A stretch of 19,167 nt of DNA from Stereum hirsutum FP-91666 SS1 (lineage: Eukaryota > Basidiomycota > Agaricomycetes > Russulales > Stereaceae). The stretch spans positions 1,722,593 through 1,741,759 of the forward strand of contig NW_006763140.1 of NCBI RefSeq assembly GCF_000264905.1. The letters are read 5' to 3'. The notes beneath the pieces are model-generated. The model searched no databases. It worked only from the letters and a program-made list of their open reading frames with translations, and was not told where the DNA came from. A program made the position numbers and the translations under genes. This document shows, piece by piece, positions 8,320 through 17,076 of this stretch; positions within the stretch are counted from its first letter, which is position 1, and each line of letters starts with the position of its first letter.

Positions 8320-9190
8320 TCTCCAGTCAGTGGCTGCACGAGAACGGAGCCAAGTGGGGCGAGCTGACGATGAAAGAGCACTTGCATGACCGGCTTTCTC
8401 CTCCTTAGGAGTCTCTCCCGAGCCAGACGACGGCGTAGAAGCCCCTCCTTGGGCTTCATTCGCGTTCGCTCCCTTCCCTCTACCTCTACCACGACCCCCA
8501 CGCTTCCCTTGGCCTCCAGAATGCGATGACGACGACGTAGACGATCCAGACGACTTCTGCTTGGCCAATGACGACGCGGACTTCATCTCAGGACAATCAC
8601 GAACGATGTGGGAGGGAGAGTCGCAGAAGTAGCACAGAGGCTTGAGAGCGGCGGCCATAGCGAGCTCAGGAGTGTCTTCATTCTGCAGGGCACGACGTTT
8701 GCGGGATTGCTCCTCATTGGAGAAGGATTGGGTGACGTTGTCGAGGGAGAGGTCGTCGGAGAGGGTAAGGAAGGTGACGAAGTTGTTGTAATCGGAAGGG
8801 AGGGCCTTGATGAGCGTCATGGACGATAATTCGGAGTCGAGGTCGTCAAGGGAGAACTTGGCAGGGCAGCGCTCTTTGATATGGGAGATGTAGAGGTCGA
8901 CGCGAGCAACGAGGTTGGAGAGGGACTCTCCCTCTTGGAGACGAGTGGAGAAGAGCTCAGAATAAGCGTCAAATCGCCTACCAGTCTTCTTCTGCACATA
9001 GAGATATGCCAACTTCTCCCACATCGCCTTCGGATCTCCCTTCTCCTTCCTGATATGCGCCTTCTGATTCTCCTCGACCAACAACCAAATCTCCCCACTA
9101 GCCTTTGCCTTCCTCTGATTCCACTCCCTAATCTCCTTCGCTTCGGACGAGCTAACTCCGGACACGTAGTCCTTGAAATTACTCTCAAAT
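8320..9190 (-). pseudogene. Ty1/Copia gag (minus-strand element)
   Basis: About 290 codons are open on the minus strand. The capsid-like (UBN2-type) region runs from FESNFKDYVSG through ASGEIWLLVEE, PKAMWEKLAYLYV and FDAYSELFSTRLQEGESL. A CCHC zinc knuckle, CYFCDSPSHIVRDC, follows near the C-terminus, then a Gly/Arg/Ser-rich RNA-binding tail. The N-terminal 40 or so residues expected in this family are missing or replaced upstream of 9190. The frame stops being Copia-like at AATDW, exactly the residues that precede the protease DTG motif, so gag is severed from pol there. The long intact frame suggests a young insertion relative to the plus-strand copy. Confidence 0.87.
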
Positions 9191-9272
9191 GTGACTAAAG
9201 AACATGTTTTTTTGTCGAGTTTTGGATGGGCCCATTGAGTTACATGGGCCACGAAGACCAAGTGAGATAACA
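9191..9272. other. Right edge of the minus-strand Copia insert
   Basis: On the minus strand this stretch begins TGTTATCTCACTTGG at 9272 and runs into gag. It does not resemble the LTR starts at 11717 or 12650. The motif AAGTG occurs directly beside both insert edges (6238-6242 and 9278-9282), which could be a 5-bp target duplication, but the insert ends are not a matching TG/CA pair. Confidence 0.4.
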
Positions 9273-10264
9273 CTCGCAAGTGTATCTTCGTGGGGTATGG
9301 GAAGGGAGTGAAAGCGTGGCAGTTTTGGGACCCGGTTGAGCGTGGGATCGTCATCAGCTCTCATGCTGTGTTCGATGACCACTTCTTCCCTGGTAACTCC
9401 ACTCTGGCTTATTACTCTGGTCTGACGGATCAGGAGGGAGAATTGTACGCCTCTGGCAAGTTTATTAATCCGCCACCTCCCCCAGCTCCACAGCACGTCG
9501 ACTTAGCCCCTCCTCAGCCCCCTCATCACGTGCCACCGCCACATCCTCGTACCCCTTCGCCCGATTCATCTCCCTCTCCATCTCCCACTCCAGAGCGATC
9601 ACCATCTCCTCCTCCTAGACGCAATCCAGGCCATTCTACTCGTCCAGACAATTCTCTCAATGAGAACGCCATTGAGCAACGCAACGATCGTCCTCCTCAT
9701 CGCACTCCTTCTGTCCCACCTCGCTCGGTGTCTCCGGATCCTCTTCGTCTCCCTACTCCTCACTTCCAGACGCGGTCGTGGTTGTGGCGGACGTTTGTGG
9801 GGCCACTGTGGCACAGTTGGAGTTCTCCCCGTTTAGGGTTAGGGTTAGGTTGCAACAACTCGTCCATGTACATACCCTTACCCTTGTCTCTGTACCCCAT
9901 CTCTGTGTCTGTGTCTGTGTTTGCTGGGCCATCAGCCCCCTCTGAGCTTCTATTCCTGACACCCCTCGCATCCATAGGCCTCTCGTAGGTGACGATAGCC
10001 CTGACCCTTTGGGGACGACTCCGGATACTCCCACTTGGAGAGAAACTCGGATTCCAGATCCTATCTTGGGAGTCGGAGGACGAAGATAGTGATGCCTACG
10101 ACTCTGCTGCGCTGGTTTCGACCGGATCGGACTTTAAGGGGACGGAGTATCTGACCCTCAATCAGGCCTGCGAGTTTGCCCATGCGTTGAAGACGTCGTC
10201 GCACGATGGAGAGCCCAGATCGTTTAAGGAGGCGATGAAGCAGGAGCCGAAGGAGAAACAGAAA
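9273..10264 (+). pseudogene. Copia integrase C-terminus, proline-rich linker and RT N-terminus (plus strand)
   Basis: This continues the pol broken at 6242: CIFVGYGKGVKAWQFWDP, VISSHAVFDDHFFPGN, then a Pro/Ser-rich linker (about residues 55-130) with PSPSPTPERSPSPPP-type runs. The linker is disturbed from about 9770 to 9970, where the frame is lost in a segment with telomere-like and TCTGTG repeats. The coding sequence resumes with SPDPLGTTPDTPTWRETRIP and reaches the RT leader (YLTLNQACEFAHAL, PRSFKEAMKQEPKEKQK). It stops at 10264, where the next 392 bp are inverted. Confidence 0.85.
9833..9852 (+). repeat. Short interstitial telomere-like tract
   Basis: The plus strand reads TTTAGGGTTAGGGTTAGGTT, that is two full TTAGGG units and a partial third, the usual fungal telomere repeat. 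It is embedded in the Copia linker next to a short TCTGTG microsatellite (9901-9922). Such tracts can be left by telomere-derived repair patches, but a chance occurrence is possible at this length. Confidence 0.6.
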
Positions 10265-10656
10265 TCTTCAACCTCCACACCCATGCAGCTCCCTTCTCCT
10301 TGAATCCCTCGGGTTGGCGCATAAACACGGTCTCCTTGAGCGTACCGTTGAGGAAAGCGGATGAGATGGCGACGCTCTCTAGATAGAGATCCTCGAAGGC
10401 GGCTAGGACGAGAACGGCGCGTGGAGCTGCCCAGCGAGGTGTAGGAGCGAAGGTTTCGTGGTAGTCGAATCCAGGACGCTGAGAGAAGCCTTGGGCCACC
10501 AAACTTGCCTTATACCCGCTCAATCGAACCGTCCGCATTCCGTTTCACCTTGAATCCCCATCTACTCCCTATAGCCTTCGCTCCCCTTGGTAACTCGACG
10601 AGCTCAAACGTCCCATTCTCCACTAACAACTGAATCTCGCTCAAAGCCGCCTCCCA
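10265..10656 (-). pseudogene. Inverted 392-bp segment of the plus-strand Copia RT domain
   Basis: The minus-strand translation gives exactly the RT stretch missing between the two plus-strand flanks: WEAALSEIQ, ENGTFELVELP, GAKAIGSRWGFKVKRNADGS, SLVAQGFSQRPGFDYHETFA, LYLESVAISSAFLNGTLKE and WVWRLK. The left flank ends with KEKQK at 10264. The right flank starts with QAGRVWHETL at 10657. About 20 bp (the SLYGLK codons) are lost at the right junction. One extra G after ERxx shifts the frame near 10530. The segment is therefore a flipped part of the same gene rather than a second insertion. Confidence 0.88.
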
Positions 10657-11694
10657 TCAGGCTGGAAGGGTTTGGCATGAGACGTTGAACAAGAGGTTAG
10701 AGGAGATGGGATTCAAGCGGATTCTCTGTGAGCACAGTATCTGGGTCTTTGGTCAAGGTGATTCGCGCATTATCATACCCGTCTTCATTGACGATATGAC
10801 GATTGCTGCAAAATCCAAGGGTGAAGTCGACCGTATCAAGTGGGAGCTCAAATCTCACTTCAAACTTCGCGATCTTGGTCCTACTTCCTTTCTTCTAGGT
10901 GTTTCTATCGAACGGGATCGTCCCAATCGTACCATTCGACTCTCTCAACGCCAGTACGTCTTAGACCTCCGATTGCAGTCTGGTTCCCACTCCCCTTGAT
11001 CCTTCCATTCGCCTTTCCACCTCCATGGCGCCCCAGTCGTACGAAGAGGAGCTGCAGATGCGCTCTATTCCTTATATCAATGCCGTCGGAGCCTTGGCCT
11101 ACCTTGTGATCGCCACTCGTCCAGACATAGCTCACAGCGTCGGAGTCCTTGCTCGCTTCAGCCAGAATCCAGGCCTTCAGCATTGGAAAGCGATCAAGCA
11201 CCTCTTTCGCTATCTCGAGGGCTCTCTTGACTACAAACTCACTTATTCTCCCACATCCTCTTCCTCCACTCGGCTCTTCCACACTACACCGACGCCGATC
11301 ATGCAGGCAATCCGGATTCTGGACGTTCCACCTTTGGTTATCTCGTCAAGATGGGGACCGGCGCTATTTCCTGGCAATCTCGCCTTCAATCCACTGTTGC
11401 CCTGTCTACCACAGAAGCCGAATATGTCGCTGCTACCACTGCTGGCCAGGAGATCCTCTTCCTTCGCAACTTGCTCACTTCCTTTGGTTATTCACTCCAC
11501 TCTCCTTCTACCCTCTACATTGACAATCAGTCTGTGCTTCAAGTGGCGAAGAATCCGGAGCACCATGGGCGTATGAAGCATCTGGACTTGCGGTTCTATT
11601 TGTTGAGAGATGAGGTGGAGAAGGGGACGATCCGGACTGAGCATATAGGGTTAAAGTGCAGAAGTTTGCGGAGATGATGGGGCTTAGGGCTTGA
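10657..11694 (+). pseudogene. Copia RT C-terminus and RNase H (plus strand)
   Basis: RT continues with EEMGFKRILCEHSIWVF, then the catalytic box PVFIDDMTIAAKS (about 10780-10800) and LRDLGPTSFLLGV. A small deletion removes residues after QYVLDL near 10968. RNase H follows: YLVIATRPDIAHSVGVLARF, LQHWKAIKHLFRYLEGSL, and after a 1-bp shift near 11281 TDADHAGNPDSG, then STVALSTTEAEYVAATTAGQ and TLYIDNQSVLQVAKNPEHH. A deletion after EHI (11646) removes the ADLLTKPLTG part. The tail VKVQKFAEMMGLRA stops at TGA 11692-11694. This is the most intact RNase H in the window and served as the reference for the minus-strand pieces. Confidence 0.87.
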
Positions 11695-11716
11695 GGTCTG
11701 CCTCGTCGGGAGGGAG

Positions 11717-11760
11717 TGTCCGGAGTATTACGACGAGACCGAGTGAATGTTCCTGGTGAA
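11717..11760 (+). repeat. Start of the 3' LTR of the plus-strand Copia
   Basis: The LTR begins TGTCCGGAGTATTACGACGA directly after the polypurine tract CGGGAGGGAG (11707-11716). The same start, with two differences, is seen at 12650. Similarity fades after about 44 bp, so the LTR is truncated and no right end or target duplication is visible. Confidence 0.78.
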
Positions 11761-12065
11761 AGGGTGGGTTGATATAACCCTAGAAGCAAACCGGCAGCAA
11801 ATTGGCTCACGGCTGTTAGGAGGTTAATCATGAATTCTGCCATCACTGGATACCACTCGGAAAACCATGTGGAGATGAGTTTTGAACATTGATTCTTTGA
11901 AAGCCATGCTATGTTAAATGTCATAAACAAGGCCAAGTGGCCGAAAAAAACCCTAAGTATCAAACACGAAGGCTCAACACAACAATGCAAGCTACTTTGA
12001 CAGACGACTCACCTGTGTGTTACGGTCTGTTCGGCTGCCAACCACACCTCAGGCCTTTCAGGGCA
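11761..12065. other. Spacer between the Copia stub and the Harbinger fossil
   Basis: No recognisable gene, repeat or RNA. The last 60 bases may be the degraded 5' part of the Harbinger-type gene, since the coding match becomes visible at about 12066 without a clear start codon. Confidence 0.4.
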
Positions 12066-12649
12066 AGGATGGATGTTTGAACTCTTACAACGCCATCCTG
12101 ATCGAATTCATTCCGAGCTTGGGCTATACCACAACACGTTCTACACACTTCTACAAGAATTGCCGCTACTTGGCCATGGTGACTCTTGTCACTGTTTGTT
12201 CCCTCGAAGAGCAACTTGGCATCTTTCCTATACCTGTCGTACTCAATGTTCGGCATGTTGGTGAACATTTTCAGCGCTCTAACGAACCTATTGCCAAGTA
12301 AGTAATGCTACAATTTCTAGGGCTACACTAATGGAAACACGTAGATCATTTCTTTTCTCTTCCCCACCATCGATTCTATCCAACCTATGTCCATCTTCCC
12401 TTCGTGGATGCTCCCGTTCTGCACCACATATGTACAACAACCCCCGCTTCTATCCGTTCTTCAAAAAAGCACTTGGAGCAATGGACGGCACACATGCTGA
12501 TGCAACAGCATCTGCAGAGGATGTACAGAGTTTGTGGAATCAGAAAGGAGGCGTCACGCAGAACATTGTTGCGTGCTGTGATTTTGAGCTGAAATTCAGG
12601 TACTTGCTCAGTGGGACAGAAGGGGCAGCAGCAGATGCATGGATCTATA
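12066..12649 (+). pseudogene. PIF/Harbinger-type DDE nuclease fossil, cut by an LTR
   Basis: The fossil starts in one frame (FELLQRHPDRIHSELGL, LGHGDSCH). It shifts near 12200 to a second frame with the characteristic helix-turn-helix region SLEEQLGIF and VRHVGEHFQRSNEPIAK. A typical intron follows (12299-12346, GTAAGT to CGTAG). Removing it joins the frame to YNNPRFYPFFKKALGAMDGTH, the segment with the first catalytic Asp. Next come NQKGGVTQNIVACCDFELKF and LLSGTEGAAADAW. The fossil ends where an LTR begins at 12650, so the second Asp and the Glu of the DDE triad are absent. The family is one common in mushroom genomes (DUF8040 plus DDE_Tnp_4 type). Confidence 0.85.
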
Positions 12650-12940
12650 TGTCCGGAGTATCACGACGAGACAGAGGGAAATTTCCTGATATGTTAACAA
12701 ATTTTCCGGGACTGATAGGATCACTTACTGCAGAGTTATGACTTTAGTTATTTCGCCACCAAGCCGTCCGCAGAACGCCGGATTCCGCGCCTCGGGATCC
12801 ACCACTCTGCGTCCCGTTTAGGAAGTTAATTTTCCAACTGTATAGTATACCGGTAAGTGCCGAAGCACATCCTTTTAACTTGTGGGAAGTGTCCTTGTCT
12901 CTTTATCATTGACAGTGATGCTTCTCACAGGTGAGACTTA
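12650..12940 (+). mobile_element. Solo or truncated Copia LTR inserted in the Harbinger fossil
   Basis: It begins TGTCCGGAGTATCACGACGA, nearly identical to the LTR start at 11717, and its interior CACTTACTGCAGAG is shared with the minus-strand LTR remnant at 6434-6487. It interrupts the conserved transposase run at ADAW. The right end is uncertain. The five bases before it (CTATA, 12645-12649) recur at 12941-12945, which would give a 291-bp LTR. That end lacks the usual CA, so the duplication may be chance. Confidence 0.68.
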
Positions 12941-13012
12941 CTATAGATTTCGTCTCTTTCTTTTTCTATTACTTTGTGAGGGCAATATCATTGACAGTGA
13001 CGCTTCTCACAG
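12904..13012. repeat. 27-bp direct repeat, copies 82 bp apart
   Basis: TATCATTGACAGTGATGCTT plus CTCACAG at 12904-12930 recurs at 12986-13012 with one T/C difference. The first copy falls at the presumed right end of the LTR. The pair could mark an internal LTR duplication or flank a small insertion. Confidence 0.85.
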
Positions 13013-13925
13013 TCATTTCTTCAAGCGCCTAATTATCTGTGCTTCACAGGTTATGGGCTTTACACTTTAAATTGCCTCAGAACGTTCTGCTTAGCTCCTA
13101 ACTGATCTCTGAGACTCATATCTCTCTCTACTAGCCTTAGAATGGGTTCTCTGCTTCTCTCTTTTTGCGCTAGACTCATCGTCATCGATAACTAATCGCT
13201 GCATTTGCCCCCTTATCGCTTGGACTCATTTTGCGCCTCTTATCGACGTCTCCATCTCACCACTATTATTCCACCATTTATCCATATTTTTATCGGCCAC
13301 CGTTCCATCTTTATTCACCCTACAATTATCCCTGCCTATATTCCCCATTTTATCCATACATAACCCAGCCTGTTTCACTATATACACCCTACCTACCCAT
13401 CTTAGCCATTCTCCAGCACCCCTACCCCCTACGCTACCCCCAGGACCACCCTCGTATACCCTACCCCATCGCCCTGGGCCACCGGTCACCCAGAATTATC
13501 CATCGGCCGCTCCAGTAGCCAGCCCAGTACTGACATTTATAATTCTTGGGCCAGAGGAACCTTTGTAAAGGACCCACTTCTTACTAGCAGGTACCTTTAT
13601 AAATGGCTTACATCTACACCTGAGATTCCATAGCATGGTGACTACACACCACTATGAATTTTCTAGCACGGTGTCGACACCACTACGGATTTTCTACCAA
13701 GGTGTCGACGCCAAGATTTCCAGCCCACTAAGAGCTTCAGGGTCTTATGAGTTACATAACCCCAGCCGTTCAATTGCAAGACAAAACCATGCAGACACTG
13801 TGTACAAGTGGCCCGACTAAAATAAACAAACGTCTTCAAAATGCCGGACCCTGATCAAGCCACCATCCAAAGTTCGTACTAACCCCCCAGCCCGGCCTTT
13901 TCCCCTTCAGTTGCTCTAACACCTT
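13013..13925. other. Gene-less region with pyrimidine-rich tract
   Basis: No credible coding sequence. From about 13240 to 13520 the plus strand is rich in C, T and A in short motifs (CCTACCC, TACCCC, TATCCAT). This yields an open but low-complexity Tyr/Pro-rich frame that I consider non-coding. A 31-bp tandem pair follows at 13647. The 3' end of the minus-strand dioxygenase-like gene starts at 13926. Confidence 0.55.
13647..13708. repeat. Two tandem copies of a 31-bp unit
   Basis: Units at 13647-13677 and 13678-13708 share CACCACTA, ATTTTCTA and AAGGTGTCGA/CACGGTGTCGA with four or five differences. A weaker partial unit (GCATGGTGACTACACACC) precedes them. The function is unknown. Confidence 0.8.
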
Positions 13926-15781
13926 CTAATGAAAGAAGCGCACAACAGAGAATATCCCTGCTGTAACGCCAATGTCCTCCTCTGCAAGATTTGCTTTTGC
14001 CATCTAAGGTGAGACTCTATGGGCCAAAAATGGGGTGAACCCGAGGAAAACATTGCCTGAGCGAAATCTGATGCAACAGTCAGTTTCTGCTGCATTATCA
14101 TAGTGATTGAACATTTACCTGAGCCGAGCATTGAGTTGCGGCACTTTAAACTCTCCTCCATGAAAGTGGCCGTCCACAATGTCTACAGTGAGATCATCGT
14201 GAACGTCAAAGTGGATGTCATCAGTCTGAACCTTGTACAGGAATGCCCTCCCAATGAACGGCCCAATATCCTCATTGAATGTCTTCCCAGCCTCGAAAGC
14301 TTGTGTGTACTCCGCATGCTTGTCGGAGAAGAAACACTGCAAGAGTTTGTCCACCATAGTATTGATGATTTTGGTGTTTTTGAGATGGGCGCGGTAACCG
14401 GTGATGAAGGAGGCGGATCACATGGTATCCTTAGAAACAGTCATGGGCTGCAACACATTATTATTAGATATGAAGCAAGAGAGTTTAGGATGAACTTGCT
14501 GTATTGGGGTGCCCTTGCTGCAACCAGCAATGCAGACAATAATGATAGATGCCTTTACACTCAGCTTCCTCCTGGTTATTGCAATTAATGTAGCGGCAGA
14601 TGTGGTGTTTCAGCTCGTCTGGTTCAGTGTAATGAAGGCTGTTTTCGTTCAGTTGTTTAGGTTGTGAGAGGCCAGTTGCTGAAGTGACTGTTTCTACTGA
14701 AGTAATAGCCTCTCCTGTTCTGTCGTGTTTGAACGTGAATAATTCCAATGTCACAGAATGCTCTTACCGGAATGCCATCGTGATATATCTGCAAGTCATC
14801 AGCCTTGGCTTTCTCCAAATCATCCTCCGTACAGCCGTTTGACTGGTCATTCACGTCCTTGTCTGCTGGCCTCGTACGAGGTGCATGAGAGTTGATGATA
14901 CGTACCCCAAGATACACTGTAACCAGGTAATTGTCGCTTGTGTAGTACAGTGTGGTGAAGGGGATGTCGGGCGTGTTCTGGAGACCCGTATCCGCATATG
15001 CCTCTAACTCCTGCAAATATTCAGCTCTGGAAAGCTTCTCCCCCTCCTTACCATTCGGCTTAAGTAACTGCCCTGTAGACTTGAGTATGAGCTCCTCAAA
15101 AGTCACGTCTAAGTTAACCCTCTGTGCTCCACTGAGGACCGATTTGATGTTTTTTGTTAACTGGGCAATATCGGCCTCAAGGCATGTCTCCGGGGACGTG
15201 TTCTTTCATTTTTGCTTAGTAGACTTCCCTGATACAAGGACGTTACTGGGAGCTTTGATAGGGTAAGCGATCCACGGCTGGGTCCAATATGTTAACTACA
15301 GGCTGAATAGCACAGACTGGACGGGAGAAACAGCTCATCTTTGCTGCCTTCTTCGTCTTGGTTGTCTTTTTCTTCTTTTTCTTCGGCTTCTCTAGCTCAC
15401 TTTCCGTCTCACTTTCGACTACCTCCGTATCGGAACGGTCTGGGAGCTACATTTGCACGAAATTGTGTCATATTGTGTGAGATATGATCGAGGCTATCAA
15501 ATTGGTCAAGCTCTCACCTCTAGGTGGTGTCCTTCTAAATCATCATCGTTATATGGGCTGCCGTCCGGCGAGGGTGTCCGAGGCTATGCCAATGTGAGCA
15601 ATGAACTAACCCGACCACCAATTCAGTGAATGTGTCACCTCCACATTTGCTTCCCTAAAGCCATCGTCATTCTGTTCATCGTCAGAAGAGGCACTCTGAG
15701 ACTGAGTTAATTTGAGTGATATTTATTTGACCAGTCCAGCACATGGGCTCTGCTCACCCTGCCTCTTTTTGGGTCAGACAT
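13926..15781 (-). pseudogene. Multi-exon gene with a C-terminal 2OG-Fe(II) dioxygenase-like domain (TET/JBP-type candidate)
   Basis: The minus-strand start ATG 15781 reads MSDPKRGR. Three in-phase introns of 56, 55 and 71 bp (15757-15702, 15638-15584, 15517-15447) join acidic and lysine-rich N-terminal exons (SESELEKP, KKKKKKTTKTKK, a likely nuclear signal). A middle region follows (FEELILKSTGQLLKPNG, PFTTLYYTSDNYLV) and a Cys/His cluster (HHICRYINCNN, YHYCLHC). The C-terminal domain reads YTQAFEAGKTFNEDIGPFIG, then HFDVHDD (a likely HxD metal site) and HFHGGEFKVPQL. A 51-bp intron (14118-14068, CTGAC branch) leads to FRSGNVF, LAHRVS (probable second metal His) and GVTAGIFSVVRFFH. In-frame stops at 15208-15206, 14420-14418 and 14006-14004 plus at least one frameshift near 14770 indicate a pseudogene. 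The family call is from memory of fungal dioxygenases. Confidence 0.6.
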
Positions 15782-16218
15782 TGTGTTCATTCTACAACTG
15801 ACGGTGCTGAGAGCACGTAGATGCGGATGGAGATGGTGGTGGTTGTTGTCAAGATGGTTTTGATCAGATTGCTGCGACATATCAGATGCGCATCACTGTG
15901 TAAAGTGTTCTCCACTTTGGGCGGCACTCAGAAGCTGAAGGCTGACAGAGCCCGGGAACCTGGCCACCTCATCAGCGGAGTGAGACTAAGGTTCAGCCAT
16001 GCATTCACGGGCACCTAAATCACTCTTGATCCTCTACCACCACCATCTCTGACCACTGCTCGGCGATCACTCATCTGTGCACTGCTTGACTGAAGTACTC
16101 TCCGGAATGGGAACATTGCTTCACCCCTCTGTATTCAGTGTGACTTCTGCACTGGCTCATTCATCTGCTGGTTTCTCACGCAGACTCTGAACCTTCCCAA
16201 ATACACTTGGGTTCGATA
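15782..16218. other. Intergenic space between two divergent genes
   Basis: About 440 bp lie between the minus-strand start at 15781 and the proposed plus-strand start at 16219, a natural position for a shared promoter. A short plus-strand frame (15821-16018) is open but low in protein character at its start (Met/Val run) and is not called. I see no clear TATA box, repeat or RNA gene. Confidence 0.45.
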
Positions 16219-17076
16219 ATGTCATCTTCAGAGGTTCGTCTTTGTGCTCTATCGCTGTTGTGGGTTTAAACTGACATGGCCCACTATCTCGCACTCAGGT
16301 CCTCAGCCGGAAGTGAGTCAGTTTTATGTTCTCTTCACATTTGGTCCCATTCATGTACTATTTATTTTTGGGACAGGATGAGAATAGGTTTAGTCTTGCC
16401 TCTTGTTTTATCCCAGGCAAGTCAAAATACCGCGTGATCTTCATCAGAGAATCGCGCACCGCCTTTTCCAATGCAGCCGACAAGCCGTGGGATCAGATGG
16501 AGTATATCAGCATGGACATGCCAAAGGATATCGCCCAGTGGTTCCGGGTTTGCTTTCCGAATCATGTTATAGACGCTCGGCTGAAACCCACAAAGGCGGA
16601 GAGGAGGAACTGGACACAGACGAGGAGGAGAGGGTCCTTATATGTGAGTGTTTGTTTTTATGTACATGTTCTGTCTGTTGTTGTCGGTGCTCATGCTCCA
16701 CATTTCGCAAAGTGTCTGCTGCTGTGGAGTCTGATGAACTCATCAGCAGAGTTTGAGATCAGTGTTGTGGGGTATGAGCAGTTCTGAAGCTGTCTGACAT
16801 CCCCCTCACATACAACAGACCCGCTCTGGCTGTCCCTGTGCCTCACCAATGTTGTACTTGATGGATTGCATCTTGAGATCGATTTCCGGTGAGTGTTTTA
16901 TCACTATCTCATTACCTTGGCCAATCTTCTCAACTGTCATCTGCATGACGACTGAAAGGACCCCGCAGTTCAACATTAATGCCGACAACCTCTCCGTATA
17001 TGTCAACTCCATACTGGAGCTGTCTTGCTTGACTTGTGTTTTCCCGCCACCTCAAGAGCTTCTTGCATTTGGCTAG
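16219..17076 (+). pseudogene. Unidentified intron-containing gene, divergent from the dioxygenase-like gene
   Basis: A proposed start at 16219 (MSSSE) is joined across two spliceable introns (16234-16306 with a CTGAC branch; 16313-16376, GTGAGT to GGACAG) to a solid 89-codon exon at 16377-16643. That exon reads DENRFSLASCFIPGKSKYRV, DKPWDQMEYISMDMPKDIAQ, WFRVCFPNHVIDARLKPTKA and ERRNW, followed by a GTGAGT donor. Further protein-like runs follow in shifting frames: SAEFEISVVGYEQF, KLSDIPLTYNRPALAVPVPH, LDGLHLEIDFR before another GTGAGT, and TPQFNINADNLSVYVNSILE ending at TAG 17074-17076. I do not recognise the protein. The frame changes after 16713 mean it is either decayed or incompletely parsed. 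Confidence 0.42.

Noticed and set aside
13231..13518. 95-codon Tyr/Pro-rich ORF
   Set aside because: It arises from low-complexity pyrimidine-rich DNA, with no splice context and no domain.
14952..15266. Plus-strand ORF opposite the dioxygenase-like gene
   Set aside because: It mirrors the better-supported minus-strand exon and has no recognisable motif.
15821..16018. Plus-strand ORF in the divergent intergenic region
   Set aside because: Met/Val-rich start, no splice-supported continuation, and other frames of the same stretch are equally open.
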